A stretch of 64,000 bases of DNA from positions 310,001-374,000 of the forward strand of contig SCMT01000001.1 in NCBI GenBank assembly GCA_005502915.1. Reading direction: 5' to 3'. Each line of letters begins with the position of its first letter. Within the stretch, counting starts at the first letter, position 1. The position numbers were made by a program, and so were the translations under genes. This DNA comes from Lysobacteraceae bacterium 2PB (lineage in GTDB: Bacteria > Pseudomonadota > Gammaproteobacteria > Xanthomonadales > Xanthomonadaceae). Shown one piece after another: positions 1 through 8,513 of the stretch. A model generated the notes under the pieces. That model saw nothing but the letters and a program-made list of their open reading frames with translations. It had not been told where the DNA came from and did no database searches.

Positions 1-2
1 TC

Positions 3-389
3 GGCGTGCTGATCATCAACAACAGCTCGTCCTGCGGCCTGGCCTCGGGCATCGGCTCCACCGCCGCTTCCGCCTTCGCGGCCGTGCACTACAGCTGCGC
101 CACCGGCTACTACTCGTTCGGCCACGAGATCGGGCACCTGCAGTCCGCGCGCCACGACATCGCCACCGACGGCTCGCTGACGCCGTATGCCTACGGTCAC
201 GGCTACCGTTCGCCGACCAATGCCTGGCGCACGATCATGGCCTACAACTGCTCGCCGAGCTGCCCGCGCATCAACTACTGGTCCAACCCCGCCAGGACCT
301 ACGGCGGCCAGGCCATGGGCAACACCACGCGGGCGCACAACCAGCGCGTGCTCAACAACACGGCCGCGACCATCGCCGCCTTCCGCTGA
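3..389 (+). CDS. Reprolysin-like zinc metalloprotease, C-terminal part (5' end outside window)
   Basis: This is the last 128 residues of a secreted metzincin protease whose start lies upstream of the window. A zinc site of the form HEIGHxxSxxHD is followed by a Met-turn (TIMAYNC), as in M12/reprolysin proteases. The residue that is normally Gly in HExxHxxGxxH is Ser here, whereas the next gene has the canonical Gly. Most of the C-terminal half is nearly identical to the gene starting at 681, so the two are tandem paralogs. Cysteines near the zinc site and at the end suggest a disulfide-bonded extracellular protein. A hairpin terminator follows at 428-461. The family call is secure; the substrate is unknown. 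Confidence 0.85.
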   Translation, partial: GVLIINNSSSCGLASGIGSTAASAFAAVHYSCATGYYSFGHEIGHLQSARHDIATDGSLTPYAYGHGYRSPTNAWRTIMAYNCSPSCPRINYWSNPARTYGGQAMGNTTRAHNQRVLNNTAATIAAFR

Positions 390-427
390 GCCTGCACGAT
401 ACATCGCGGTGACGCGAGCGCATCGAT

Positions 428-461
428 CACGAAGACGGGGCCTCATGGTCCCGTCTTCGTG
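428..461 (+). terminator. Hairpin terminator after first metalloprotease
   Basis: A 12-bp perfect stem (CACGAAGACGGG and its complement) encloses a 10-nt loop and is followed by a weak T-containing tail. It lies 39 nt past the stop codon. The rest of 390-680 holds no recognisable gene. Confidence 0.6.
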
Positions 462-680
462 TTGTCTCGACCTTCGTTCGTGGCGCGGACACGCTGAAAA
501 GACACGACACAGGACACGACACACCACCTGACGAACGGTGCTTGCGGGCCTGCGCCTGCACGCGCAGGATCGTCATGGGCAAGGCGGACGGGCCATCCTC
601 ATCACGGATCGAGCACCTGGAACTGCCCATCGCATCACGGCTCGGACGCCGCAGTTCCTGGTTGCAGGGAGACGCAACGC

Positions 681-1958
681 ATGAAACGTTCCATCCTCTT
701 CGTCGGCATCGCGGGCATCGTCGCGCTCGGCCTGGGCGCCGCCGCCACGCAGGCCGCACGCAATCCGCTGTTTTCCTCGACGACGCTCTCGGCCAGGTCG
801 GCAAACGTCGCCGGCGACGCCGGCTACCGCGCGCTGTCGAGCAATCGCGCCACCACCTCGCTGCGCGTGGTGCAGGCGGACGCCAGCCTGATCGGCGACC
901 AGACCGACGTACTGCCGCTGGGCCTGGGCGACCTGGGCACGGCATTCAGGCAGTACAGCCGCCGCAATCCGGACGGCACGCAGGTGTGGTACGGCACGCT
1001 GGGCAAGCGCTTCGGCCTGGTCGACACGCTGCGCTACAAGGCCACCGGCGAAATCGCCGACGACCCGAACAATTCGGTGATGATCGTGCGCCAGGGCAAC
1101 CAGATGTCCGGCACCATCCGCGCCAACGGCCAGCTCTACACCCTGCAGCCGCTGGCGAAGGGCGGCGGCCACGTGATCGCGCGCATCGACGAATCGCGCA
1201 TGCCGGCCGACCATCCGGCCGCCTACACCGACATGTGGCGCGCATCGCTCGCCGAGCATCCGCAGGTGAAGGCCGCGACGACGCGCGCCACCGCCCTCGC
1301 GCCGGTCACCGTGCGCGTGATGATCGTCTTCAGCACCGCCGCCGCGACCGCCGTGGGCAACACCACGACCAAGGCCAACCTGGCGATCTCCGAAAGCAAC
1401 CAGAGCTTCGCCAACAGCGGCGCGAACGTGAGCTTCCAGCTCGCCGGCGTGTACACCGCGAACTACGTGAACTCCACTTTCGACACCGACCTCAGCCGCT
1501 TCCGCGGCACGACCGACGGCTATCTCGACAGCTACCACACCACGCGCAACAACATCGCCGCCGACGTGGCCGTGCTGATCACGACGAACACCCAGTACTG
1601 CGGCCTCGGCTACCTCAACTCGACTGCGGCCACCGCATTCAGCGTGACCGCGGCCTCGTGCATGACCGGCTATTACTCGTTCGCGCACGAGATCGGCCAC
1701 AACTTCGGCGCGCGCCACGATCCCGCCACCGATCCGTCGACGACGCCGGTCGCCTATGCGCACGGCTACCGTTCGCCGACGAACGCCTGGCGCACGATCA
1801 TGGCCTACAACTGCACCAACGCCGGCGGATGCCCGCGCATCAACTACTGGTCCAACCCGGCCAAGACCTACAACGGCCAGGCCATGGGCACCGCCGCCAC
1901 CAGCAACAACACGCGCCAGCTCAACGAGCGCGTGGCCACGGTCGCCGCGTTCCGCTGA
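681..1958 (+). CDS. Secreted reprolysin-like zinc metalloprotease
   Basis: A 425-residue exported protease. Residues 1-25 form a signal peptide (MKRS, then a hydrophobic core ending near TQA). A pro-region follows, and the catalytic domain occupies roughly residues 205-425. The metzincin motif HEIGHNFGARHD starts at residue 336, and the Met-turn is TIMAYNC. The protein ends in AAFR, like the upstream paralog. The start is supported by GGGAG about 8 nt before the ATG. Family knowledge says such proteins are extracellular endopeptidases activated by pro-region removal. In a predatory or saprophytic Lysobacter-like host it probably degrades external protein, which is an inference. Confidence 0.88.
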   Translation: MKRSILFVGIAGIVALGLGAAATQAARNPLFSSTTLSARSANVAGDAGYRALSSNRATTSLRVVQADASLIGDQTDVLPLGLGDLGTAFRQYSRRNPDGTQVWYGTLGKRFGLVDTLRYKATGEIADDPNNSVMIVRQGNQMSGTIRANGQLYTLQPLAKGGGHVIARIDESRMPADHPAAYTDMWRASLAEHPQVKAATTRATALAPVTVRVMIVFSTAAATAVGNTTTKANLAISESNQSFANSGANVSFQLAGVYTANYVNSTFDTDLSRFRGTTDGYLDSYHTTRNNIAADVAVLITTNTQYCGLGYLNSTAATAFSVTAASCMTGYYSFAHEIGHNFGARHDPATDPSTTPVAYAHGYRSPTNAWRTIMAYNCTNAGGCPRINYWSNPAKTYNGQAMGTAATSNNTRQLNERVATVAAFR

Positions 1959-1984
1959 TCCCGGACGCCGCACCCGCGGTATAC

Positions 1985-2010
1985 GAAACGGGGCCGCAAG
2001 GCCCCGTTTC
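1985..2010 (+). terminator. Hairpin terminator after second metalloprotease
   Basis: A 10-bp perfect stem (GAAACGGGGC with GCCCCGTTTC) around loop CGCAAG, 26 nt past the stop codon. Confidence 0.6.
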
Positions 2011-2056
2011 CGTGATCCGGACCGGCGGCGCACTGTGTGCCGGGCGGCCATTGGCC

Positions 2057-2062
2057 TAAAAT
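2057..2062 (+). promoter_or_regulatory. Possible -10 element of ilvE
   Basis: TAAAAT lies 30 nt before the ilvE ATG in an otherwise GC-rich stretch. No convincing -35 was found, so this is tentative. Confidence 0.3.
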
Positions 2063-2092
2063 TGCGGTTTCCCTCGACCCGCGGACACCGAC

Positions 2093-3010
2093 ATGGCGCA
2101 GCAATACCCCGAATGGATCTGGCACAACGGCAGGATCAAGCCCTGGGCCGAGGCCACCACCCACGTCATGTCGCACGCGCTGCACTACGGCTCGTCGGTG
2201 TTCGAAGGCATCCGCTGCTACGACACCCCCGACGGCCCGGTGATCTTCCGCCTCAACGACCACAACAAGCGCCTGTTCGCCTCGGCGAAGATCTACGACA
2301 TGGCCATGCCCTACGGCCTGGACGAGATCAACGCCGCCTGCCGCGAGGTCATCAAGGCCAACGACTTCACCACCGACTACCTGCGTCCGGTCGCCTATCG
2401 CGGCCTCGGCGGCTTCGGCCTGTCGGCCGACACGCCGACCGACGTCGCCGTCGCGACCTGGAAGATGGGCCAGTACCTCGGCGCCGAAGTGCTGGAAGCC
2501 GGCATCGACGCCTGCGTCTCCAGCTGGCAGCGCTTCGCCCCGAACACCATCCCGGCCGGCGCCAAGGCCGGCGGCAACTATCTCTCCGGCCAGCTGGTCG
2601 CGCGCGAAGCGCGTCGCCTCGGCTTCGGCGAAGGCATCGCCCTGGCCTCCACCGGCCTGCTCAGCGAAGGCGCGGGCGAGAACCTGTTCCTGGTCTTCGA
2701 CGGCGCCCTGCACACCACGCCGGTCAGCGCCGCCCTGCTCAACGGCCTGACCCGCAACACCATCATCACCCTCGCCCGCGACAACGGCATCGAGGTGATC
2801 GAACGCGACCTGCCGCGCGAATACCTCTATCTCTGCGACGAGCTGTTCATGTGCGGCACCGCCGCCGAGCTCACCCCGATCCGCTCGGTCGACGCCCGCC
2901 AGGTCGGCACCGGCAAGCCCGGCCCGGTCACCCGCCGCCTGCAGGACCTGTTCTTCGGCCTGTTCAACGGCAAGACCCCCGACAAGTACGGGTGGCTGGA
3001 GCGGGTGTAA
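2093..3010 (+). CDS. ilvE: Branched-chain amino acid aminotransferase
   Basis: A 305-residue class IV PLP aminotransferase, the usual length for IlvE. It catalyses the last step of valine, leucine and isoleucine synthesis, moving an amino group from glutamate to the branched-chain 2-oxo acids in the cytosol. The N-terminus carries the typical HYGSSVFEGIRCY stretch (residues 31-43). The PLP lysine is most likely K158 in AKAGGNY. GENLFLVFDG and the LLNGLTRNTII segment are also family hallmarks. It is monocistronic, with a Rho-independent terminator just downstream. The ATG at 2093 keeps the conserved N-terminus. Confidence 0.95.
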   Translation: MAQQYPEWIWHNGRIKPWAEATTHVMSHALHYGSSVFEGIRCYDTPDGPVIFRLNDHNKRLFASAKIYDMAMPYGLDEINAACREVIKANDFTTDYLRPVAYRGLGGFGLSADTPTDVAVATWKMGQYLGAEVLEAGIDACVSSWQRFAPNTIPAGAKAGGNYLSGQLVAREARRLGFGEGIALASTGLLSEGAGENLFLVFDGALHTTPVSAALLNGLTRNTIITLARDNGIEVIERDLPREYLYLCDELFMCGTAAELTPIRSVDARQVGTGKPGPVTRRLQDLFFGLFNGKTPDKYGWLERV

Positions 3011-3049
3011 GCGCGCCTCCATCGCTTCGACGCAATCACTTCAACGACC

Positions 3050-3076
3050 AGGCCGCGCATGTCGCGGCCTTTTCGT
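3050..3076 (+). terminator. Rho-independent terminator of ilvE
   Basis: An 8-bp stem AGGCCGCG/CGCGGCCT with a 5-nt loop is followed by a TTTTCGTT tail, 40 nt after the ilvE stop. Confidence 0.75.
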
Positions 3077-3294
3077 TGACGCGAAACCGACCGGAAGCCA
3101 GCGAGGAATGCGGAGTGCCCGCCGTCCCGTGCCGCTCATCGGAAACACCCTGCCCTGCTGGCCGTTCGCGCGGAGCAGGCGCGTTGCGCTTCAACAGGAA
3201 CAGGGGAAATCCGACGTTCCACGGATGGGGACCAGACCGGCCCCCGGATGCGCGGAACGTGTCCAGTCTCGCGGCAGGGAAAGGGAGAAGCGCC

Positions 3295-4155
3295 ATGACA
3301 CCCAGGTTGATGGCACCGGCACGGGATGCCGGGATCGAGGCCCACCGGACGCCACCCCGCTACGGTCGATGGCGGGCGATGCTCGCCGGATCGGTCGCGC
3401 TGATGGTCGGCGCGTTTTCCATGCCCGGGCTGAAGGCCCAGGACGAGCGCGGCAATCTCGTCGAGTCGCCGAGACCGGCGCAACCGACGCTGCAGCGCGC
3501 GGCCGTCGGCACGGTGTTGCGCACGCCGCGTGCGGTGCCCGCAGGCGCGGACCAGCCACCGCCGCGCGTGCGCTGCCAGTTCGTGTGCAGCGCGGTCACG
3601 CCGCGCACGCCGATCGCGCAGGTGATCATCGATGGCGAAGCGCGCGAGCTGTCGCCTGCGCTGCGCCTGGACTTCGCCAGGACGCCGCAGGCGCTGAGGG
3701 ACGGCGATTTCGGCAGCGTACCGCTGATGGCCATCCCCGAAGCGCGCGTCCAGCCCGGCGCCGGCATCGACTTCGAGCGACTGCGCGTGCGCGAGACGCC
3801 GGTCTTCCTGGACCGGGTCCGCGAATTCCGCGTGGTGCCCCGCGATCCGGGCATGGACACGACACGGCTGCGCAGCGTGCGCGCGAACGCCTCGACGGCG
3901 GCCGACACACCGCCCGATCTGCGCGAGGCGATGGCCGCCGACCTGCGCGGCGGCGCGCTGCAGCAGATCCGCGCCATCGCGCAGGGCGTGGAGGTGCAGC
4001 GCGGCACGCCGCGACGCACGCTGGTCTTCGAAGGCCTGCAGCCGGGCCTGAGCTACGAGATCCGCCTGGTGCGGGAAGGCGCCGAGGCGGCGCAGAGCCT
4101 CGGCGAGAACGTCTGTCGCGTGCCGGTGTGCCCGGCCGACTACGTCGATCCATAG
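3295..4155 (+). CDS. Exported hypothetical protein with paired cysteines and C-terminal Fn3-like strand
   Basis: A 286-residue protein not assigned to a named family. The ATG at 3295 is preceded by GGGAGAAG at a good distance. A basic N-terminus is followed by a hydrophobic segment (about residues 28-46) ending LKAQ, which fits a signal peptide or anchor. The mature part has two cysteine pairs, CQFVC near residue 100 and CRVPVC at the C-terminus, suggesting disulfides. A stretch near the end (LVFEGLQPGLSYEIRLV) resembles the last strands of a fibronectin type III fold. It lies 77 nt upstream of the large repeat protein and may be co-expressed with it. A surface or extracellular role is inferred. 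Confidence 0.7.
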   Translation: MTPRLMAPARDAGIEAHRTPPRYGRWRAMLAGSVALMVGAFSMPGLKAQDERGNLVESPRPAQPTLQRAAVGTVLRTPRAVPAGADQPPPRVRCQFVCSAVTPRTPIAQVIIDGEARELSPALRLDFARTPQALRDGDFGSVPLMAIPEARVQPGAGIDFERLRVRETPVFLDRVREFRVVPRDPGMDTTRLRSVRANASTAADTPPDLREAMAADLRGGALQQIRAIAQGVEVQRGTPRRTLVFEGLQPGLSYEIRLVREGAEAAQSLGENVCRVPVCPADYVDP

Positions 4156-4232
4156 CGCACGAACGCGCCATCGCCCAACGCCGTGCGCGATGCATCGCGC
4201 ACTCAGCCATGCGTATGCAGGGAGAGATCGCC

Positions 4233-7200
4233 ATGCAGGACTTCATCCACGACACCATGCGCAATACCGGACGCCGCGACCGCCGTCGCCTCGTGCATCG
4301 GCCGACGCCATCCCGCCTGTTCCGTACCGGACTGCTGCTCGCATCGCTGGCCGCGCTGTCGGGCTTCACCGCGACGGTCGCCGCACAGGCGAGCTGGCGC
4401 ATCGACAACATCAGCCCGGTGCAGTCCGACCAGGACAACAACAACCCCAACAGCGCCAGCGGCGGACGCGTGAACCAGCTCGCCGCCCACCCGACCAACA
4501 ACCAGGTCTATTTCGCCGCGAGCGAATGGGGCGGTCTGTTCCGCACCGCCGACGGCGGTCGCAACTGGACCTACGTGCCGGGGCACCGCGCGCAGTCGAC
4601 CTGGGACGTGGAGTTCAACCCGGGCAACGCCAGCGTGCTGGTCGCGACCTCGCGTTTCGACGGCAAGGCCACGCCGCAGTCGGGCGTCAGCGTCAGCCGC
4701 GACGGGGGCACGACATGGTCGGTGCCGGCCAGCGCGCGCCCGGCGGCCGGCGACTGCCGCTTCGCGGTGGATCGCACCGAACCCGAAGCCTTCGGCATCG
4801 CCTTCGACCCGGCCAACAACAACCGCATCTTCGTCGGCACCGGCTGCGGCATCGCCTTCAGCACCGACAACGGCGTGACCTGGGACTATCGCGACCCGAC
4901 GCCGGCCACGCCGGGCGGCTCGCGAGTATGGGACGTGAACATCCACCACGGCGTGATCGACATCTGCGGCGACGAAGGCCACCTGCGCTCGAACGACGGC
5001 GGCACCACCTTCATCGCAGGCGCCGTGGATCCCGGCGGCACCTGCTCGCTCGCGGCGTCGCCCGACGAGGCGAACACGATCTTCCTGTCGGTCGGCACGC
5101 AGCTGTTCGAGAGCCGCGACGGCGGCGCGACGTGGCCGACCACCTTCACCAATCCCGGTCCGCAGGGACGCATCCCGTTCGTGCGGGTGAACGACCGCGC
5201 GGGCACCGCGTTCGACCTGTGGTTCGGCGACACGCAGCTGTTCCGCGCGGCCTGCACCACGCCGGCCAATCCGGCGTCCACCGCGCAGCGCTGCCCGTCG
5301 AACAGCTGGAACAACGCGCAGACCGGTTCGCACTGGGACGTGGGCGACATCGCCTTCAATCCCACCGGCGGCGTCGGCGCCTGCCCGACGCTGTTCTCGA
5401 ACGACGGCGGCGTGTACTTCAACCTGCGCACCGGTGCGGACTGCCATGACCCGCGCTGGGAGCAGCCGACGACATCGGTCACCGCGCTGTGGCTGTGGGA
5501 CATGGATGGCAACGAGCGTGCGGCGCAGGACGAGGAGGGCATCTACACCGGCCAGCAGGACAGTGGCGCCTTCGGCACCCGCGACGCCCCGCGCACCCCT
5601 CCCCTCTGGCGCAGCCCGGGCTGCTGCGACGTGTTCGACGTGGAGGCCGAGGCCAATCGCGTGGTCTACACGATGTGCTGCTTCGGCGGTGGCGGCCGCG
5701 CGACGCGCCTGTTCCTCGACGGCGACAACATGGACGGCGGCACGGAAATCCCGACCTATCCCGCCGGCAACCTGCTGGGCTTCAACGACCTGGACAGCAT
5801 CGCCAACTATGCCGCCAACAGCTACGCCGTGGTCTCCAGTTCAGGGGTGTTCTTCACCACCAACATCGGGGCCAATCCCGTGACCTGGCAGACCCTGGGC
5901 ACCGGCGTGCCGGCCAATGCCTGCGGCGTGTACGCCTCGCGTCGCACCGACGGGACCCCGGTGTTCCTGCTGCGCGCCGGCATCGGCGCCTGCGACATGG
6001 GCGGCACCGGCTCGCTGTGGCGCCACGATGGCGCCACCACCACCGGCGCGTGGACCCAGGTGCAGCGCAACGGCAACAACCAGTTCGGCGCGTTCGCGGT
6101 CGACCGCAACGATGCCAACCACCTCATCGCCAGCGACATGGCCGGCGCCGTGCCGCAGATGGTGCGCACCACCAACGGCGGCACCAGCTGGGCGCAGATG
6201 ACCGACCTGGACACGCTGCTGACCGGCAGCGGCGCGTTCCTCGGCGAAGTGCAGCAGGGCGCCACCGGCGGCGGCTACCCGCAGGCCTCGCTGGTCGCGA
6301 TCAGCCACCTGGACCGCAACGTCTTCGTGGTCGGCGGCCAGGATTCCGGCGTGTACTACAGCGCGAACGCCGGCGGCAGCTGGACGCTGCTGTCCGACCC
6401 GGTGAACAACACCGCGCTGCGCCCGCACATCTCGCGTCCGCTGTACGCGCACTTCGAACGGCTGGGCAACCAGCGCTCGAACCTCTACATCGGCGCGCGC
6501 GGACGCGGCGCGTGGCGCATCGGCATCAACCAGGAAAACCGCTGGGCCGGCGCGATCTGGCGCTTCACCGGCACGGCCTGCACCGGCGACAACTGCCCGG
6601 GCTGGCAGCGCCTGGACAACAACATCCGCAGCGTCGGCATCGTCGCGGGCGCGGACCGCCTCTACCAGTTGCATTACGACGGCACGATCTGGCGCGCCAC
6701 CGGCACGCCCTGCACCGGCGAAAGCTGCCCCGGCTGGCAGCGGCTGGACAACAATCCGAAGACCGTGTCGATCGCGGCCGGCGGCACCAGCCTGTACCAG
6801 CTGCACAACGACGGCACGATCTGGCGCTCGACCGGCACCGCCTGCAGCGGCGACAGCTGTCCCGGCTGGCAGCGCCTGGACAACAACCCGGCCACGCGCG
6901 CCATCGCGGCCAGCGCCGGCAAACTCTTCCAGTTGCATCGCGACGGGCGCATCTGGGAATGGACCGGCCAGCCCTGCAGCGGCGACAGCTGCCCGCACTG
7001 GCGCATGCTCGACAACAACCCGCGCACCGTCGCCATCGCCACCAGCAACGGCACCCTGTTCCAGCTGCACGACGACGGCCGCGTCTGGCGCGCCACCGGC
7101 ACGCCCTGCAGCGGGCAGAGCTGCCCGGGCTGGACCATGCTCGACAACAACCCCGCCACCGCAGACCTGTCCACCAATGGCGGCACGCTGTTCCAGCGGC

Positions 7201-8399
7201 ACCGCAACGGCAACCTCTGGCGTTCGACCGGCGCCGCGTGTTCGGGCCAGAGCTGCCCGGGCTGGCAGCGGCTGGACAACAACCCGCGCAGCACCGCGAT
7301 CACCGGCGGCCTGTACCAGGATCACGGCGACGGCCGCATCTGGCGTTCGACCGGCACCGCCTGCAGCGGCGAGTCCTGCCCGGGCTGGACGATGCTGGAC
7401 AACAATCCGCGCACGAAATTCAGTCTTGCCGCGGAGGGCGACAACGCGCGGCTGTACCAGCTCCACGCACCGAAGCTCTACCAGCTGCACAACAACGGCG
7501 CCATCTGGCAGTCCACCGGAACGCCCTGCAGCGGCGAGAGCTGCCCCGGCTGGCAGCGGCTCGACAACAACCCGCGCACGCGCAGCATCGCCGCGGCCGG
7601 CGGCCGCCTCTACCAGTTGCACGTGGACGGCAGGATCTGGCGCAGCACCGGCCAGCCGTGTTCCGACGATGTCTGTCCGGGCTGGGAACTGGTCGACAAC
7701 AATCCGCGCACGGTGAAGATCGTCGCGTCTGCCGGACAGCTCTTCCAGCTGCACAACAACGGCCATGTCTGGCGCTTCACCGGCCGTACCTGCACCGGCG
7801 AGAGCTGCCCGGGCTGGGTGCGCCTGGACAACAACGCCGCGACCCGCGACATCGTCGCCGGCGGCGGCCAGCTGTACCAGCTGCACACCGGCGGACGCAT
7901 CTGGCGCTGGACCGGTCGCGCCTGCAGCGGCGACAGCTGCCCGGGCTGGGTCATGGTGGACAACAACCCGGCGACCACGCGCATCGCGGCATCGGGAGGG
8001 CTGCTCTACCAGCTGCACACCGGCGGACGCGTCTGGGTGCATACCGGCGTGGCCTGCACCAACAACAGTTGCCCCGGCTGGCGCATGCTCGACAACAATC
8101 CGCGCACCGCCGACATCGTCGCCGGCGGACGCGAGCTGTACCAGCGCCACAACGATGGTCGCATCTGGGAATCCACCGGCGTCGCCTGCGCCAGCAACAG
8201 CTGCCCGGGCTGGCGCATGCTCGACAACAACCCGCGCACCCGCGCGCTCGCCGCCGCCGGCGGCCTGCTGTACCAGTTGCATGACAACGGCGCGATCTGG
8301 CGCAGCGACGGGCGCGCCTGCGTGCAGCAGAGCTGCCCGGGCTGGGTGCGACTGGACAACAACCCGCGCACGGTGGCGATCGTGGCAGCGGAAGAGTGA
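4233..8399 (+). CDS. Large exported Asp-box (BNR/Vps10-like) protein with 14 tectonin-like repeats
   Basis: A 1388-residue exported protein. The ATG at 4233 follows GGGAGAG. A long basic N-region leads into a hydrophobic segment ending VAAQA near residue 52, probably the signal peptide. Residues about 55-765 form a beta-propeller-like region with at least seven Asp-box-like motifs (for example DGGRNW, DGGTTW, DNGVTW, NGGTSW), as in sialidase/Vps10/glycoside hydrolase 74-type propellers. Residues about 772-1388 are 14 repeats of about 44 residues (core CPGWxxLDNNPxT...LYQLHxDGxIW), each with a C-x4-C pair, resembling tectonin propeller repeats. Known tectonin-type proteins bind glycans or lipopolysaccharide, so a surface-binding or enzymatic secreted role is likely. 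No catalytic triad was identified. Confidence 0.85.
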   Translation: MQDFIHDTMRNTGRRDRRRLVHRPTPSRLFRTGLLLASLAALSGFTATVAAQASWRIDNISPVQSDQDNNNPNSASGGRVNQLAAHPTNNQVYFAASEWGGLFRTADGGRNWTYVPGHRAQSTWDVEFNPGNASVLVATSRFDGKATPQSGVSVSRDGGTTWSVPASARPAAGDCRFAVDRTEPEAFGIAFDPANNNRIFVGTGCGIAFSTDNGVTWDYRDPTPATPGGSRVWDVNIHHGVIDICGDEGHLRSNDGGTTFIAGAVDPGGTCSLAASPDEANTIFLSVGTQLFESRDGGATWPTTFTNPGPQGRIPFVRVNDRAGTAFDLWFGDTQLFRAACTTPANPASTAQRCPSNSWNNAQTGSHWDVGDIAFNPTGGVGACPTLFSNDGGVYFNLRTGADCHDPRWEQPTTSVTALWLWDMDGNERAAQDEEGIYTGQQDSGAFGTRDAPRTPPLWRSPGCCDVFDVEAEANRVVYTMCCFGGGGRATRLFLDGDNMDGGTEIPTYPAGNLLGFNDLDSIANYAANSYAVVSSSGVFFTTNIGANPVTWQTLGTGVPANACGVYASRRTDGTPVFLLRAGIGACDMGGTGSLWRHDGATTTGAWTQVQRNGNNQFGAFAVDRNDANHLIASDMAGAVPQMVRTTNGGTSWAQMTDLDTLLTGSGAFLGEVQQGATGGGYPQASLVAISHLDRNVFVVGGQDSGVYYSANAGGSWTLLSDPVNNTALRPHISRPLYAHFERLGNQRSNLYIGARGRGAWRIGINQENRWAGAIWRFTGTACTGDNCPGWQRLDNNIRSVGIVAGADRLYQLHYDGTIWRATGTPCTGESCPGWQRLDNNPKTVSIAAGGTSLYQLHNDGTIWRSTGTACSGDSCPGWQRLDNNPATRAIAASAGKLFQLHRDGRIWEWTGQPCSGDSCPHWRMLDNNPRTVAIATSNGTLFQLHDDGRVWRATGTPCSGQSCPGWTMLDNNPATADLSTNGGTLFQRHRNGNLWRSTGAACSGQSCPGWQRLDNNPRSTAITGGLYQDHGDGRIWRSTGTACSGESCPGWTMLDNNPRTKFSLAAEGDNARLYQLHAPKLYQLHNNGAIWQSTGTPCSGESCPGWQRLDNNPRTRSIAAAGGRLYQLHVDGRIWRSTGQPCSDDVCPGWELVDNNPRTVKIVASAGQLFQLHNNGHVWRFTGRTCTGESCPGWVRLDNNAATRDIVAGGGQLYQLHTGGRIWRWTGRACSGDSCPGWVMVDNNPATTRIAASGGLLYQLHTGGRVWVHTGVACTNNSCPGWRMLDNNPRTADIVAGGRELYQRHNDGRIWESTGVACASNSCPGWRMLDNNPRTRALAAAGGLLYQLHDNGAIWRSDGRACVQQSCPGWVRLDNNPRTVAIVAAEE
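6550..8396 (+). repeat. 14 tandem tectonin-like coding repeats (about 132 bp each)
   Basis: Fourteen in-frame units of about 44 codons make up the 3' half of the preceding gene. Every unit keeps a CPGW or CPHW core, DNN, a C-x4-C pair and a tryptophan near IW. Unit 6 is shortened, and unit 7 carries an extra LYQLH segment, so the array has gained and lost pieces. Confidence 0.9.
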
Positions 8400-8430
8400 T
8401 CGCGCAGCCCGGGTGATCCAGGCTCTGGAC

Positions 8431-8464
8431 CGACGCCACCCTCGACAGGTGGCGTCGCGTTTCA
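8431..8464 (+). terminator. Terminator after the repeat-protein gene
   Basis: A 10-bp stem CGACGCCACC/GGTGGCGTCG with a 7-nt loop and tail CGTTTC, 31 nt past the stop codon and ahead of the convergent histidine kinase. Confidence 0.65.
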
Positions 8465-8513
8465 GGGACGCGGGCCCAGCATCATTCCGCCCACGATGGC
8501 ATCAGGCACCGAA

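Noticed and set aside
573-2051. Long minus-strand frame opposite the metalloprotease gene
   Set aside because: A GC-rich shadow of the real gene; amino-acid composition is Arg/Gly/Val-rich without recognisable motifs.
5841-8282. Very long open frame on the minus strand opposite the repeat gene
   Set aside because: It arises from high GC and regular repeats on the other strand. Its sequence has no conserved domains, while the plus-strand frame has a signal peptide and clear repeats.
6550-8396. Regular direct repeats that could suggest a CRISPR array
   Set aside because: Units are about 132 bp, in frame, and encode tectonin-like protein repeats with diverged DNA. There are no short identical repeats with unique spacers and no cas genes.
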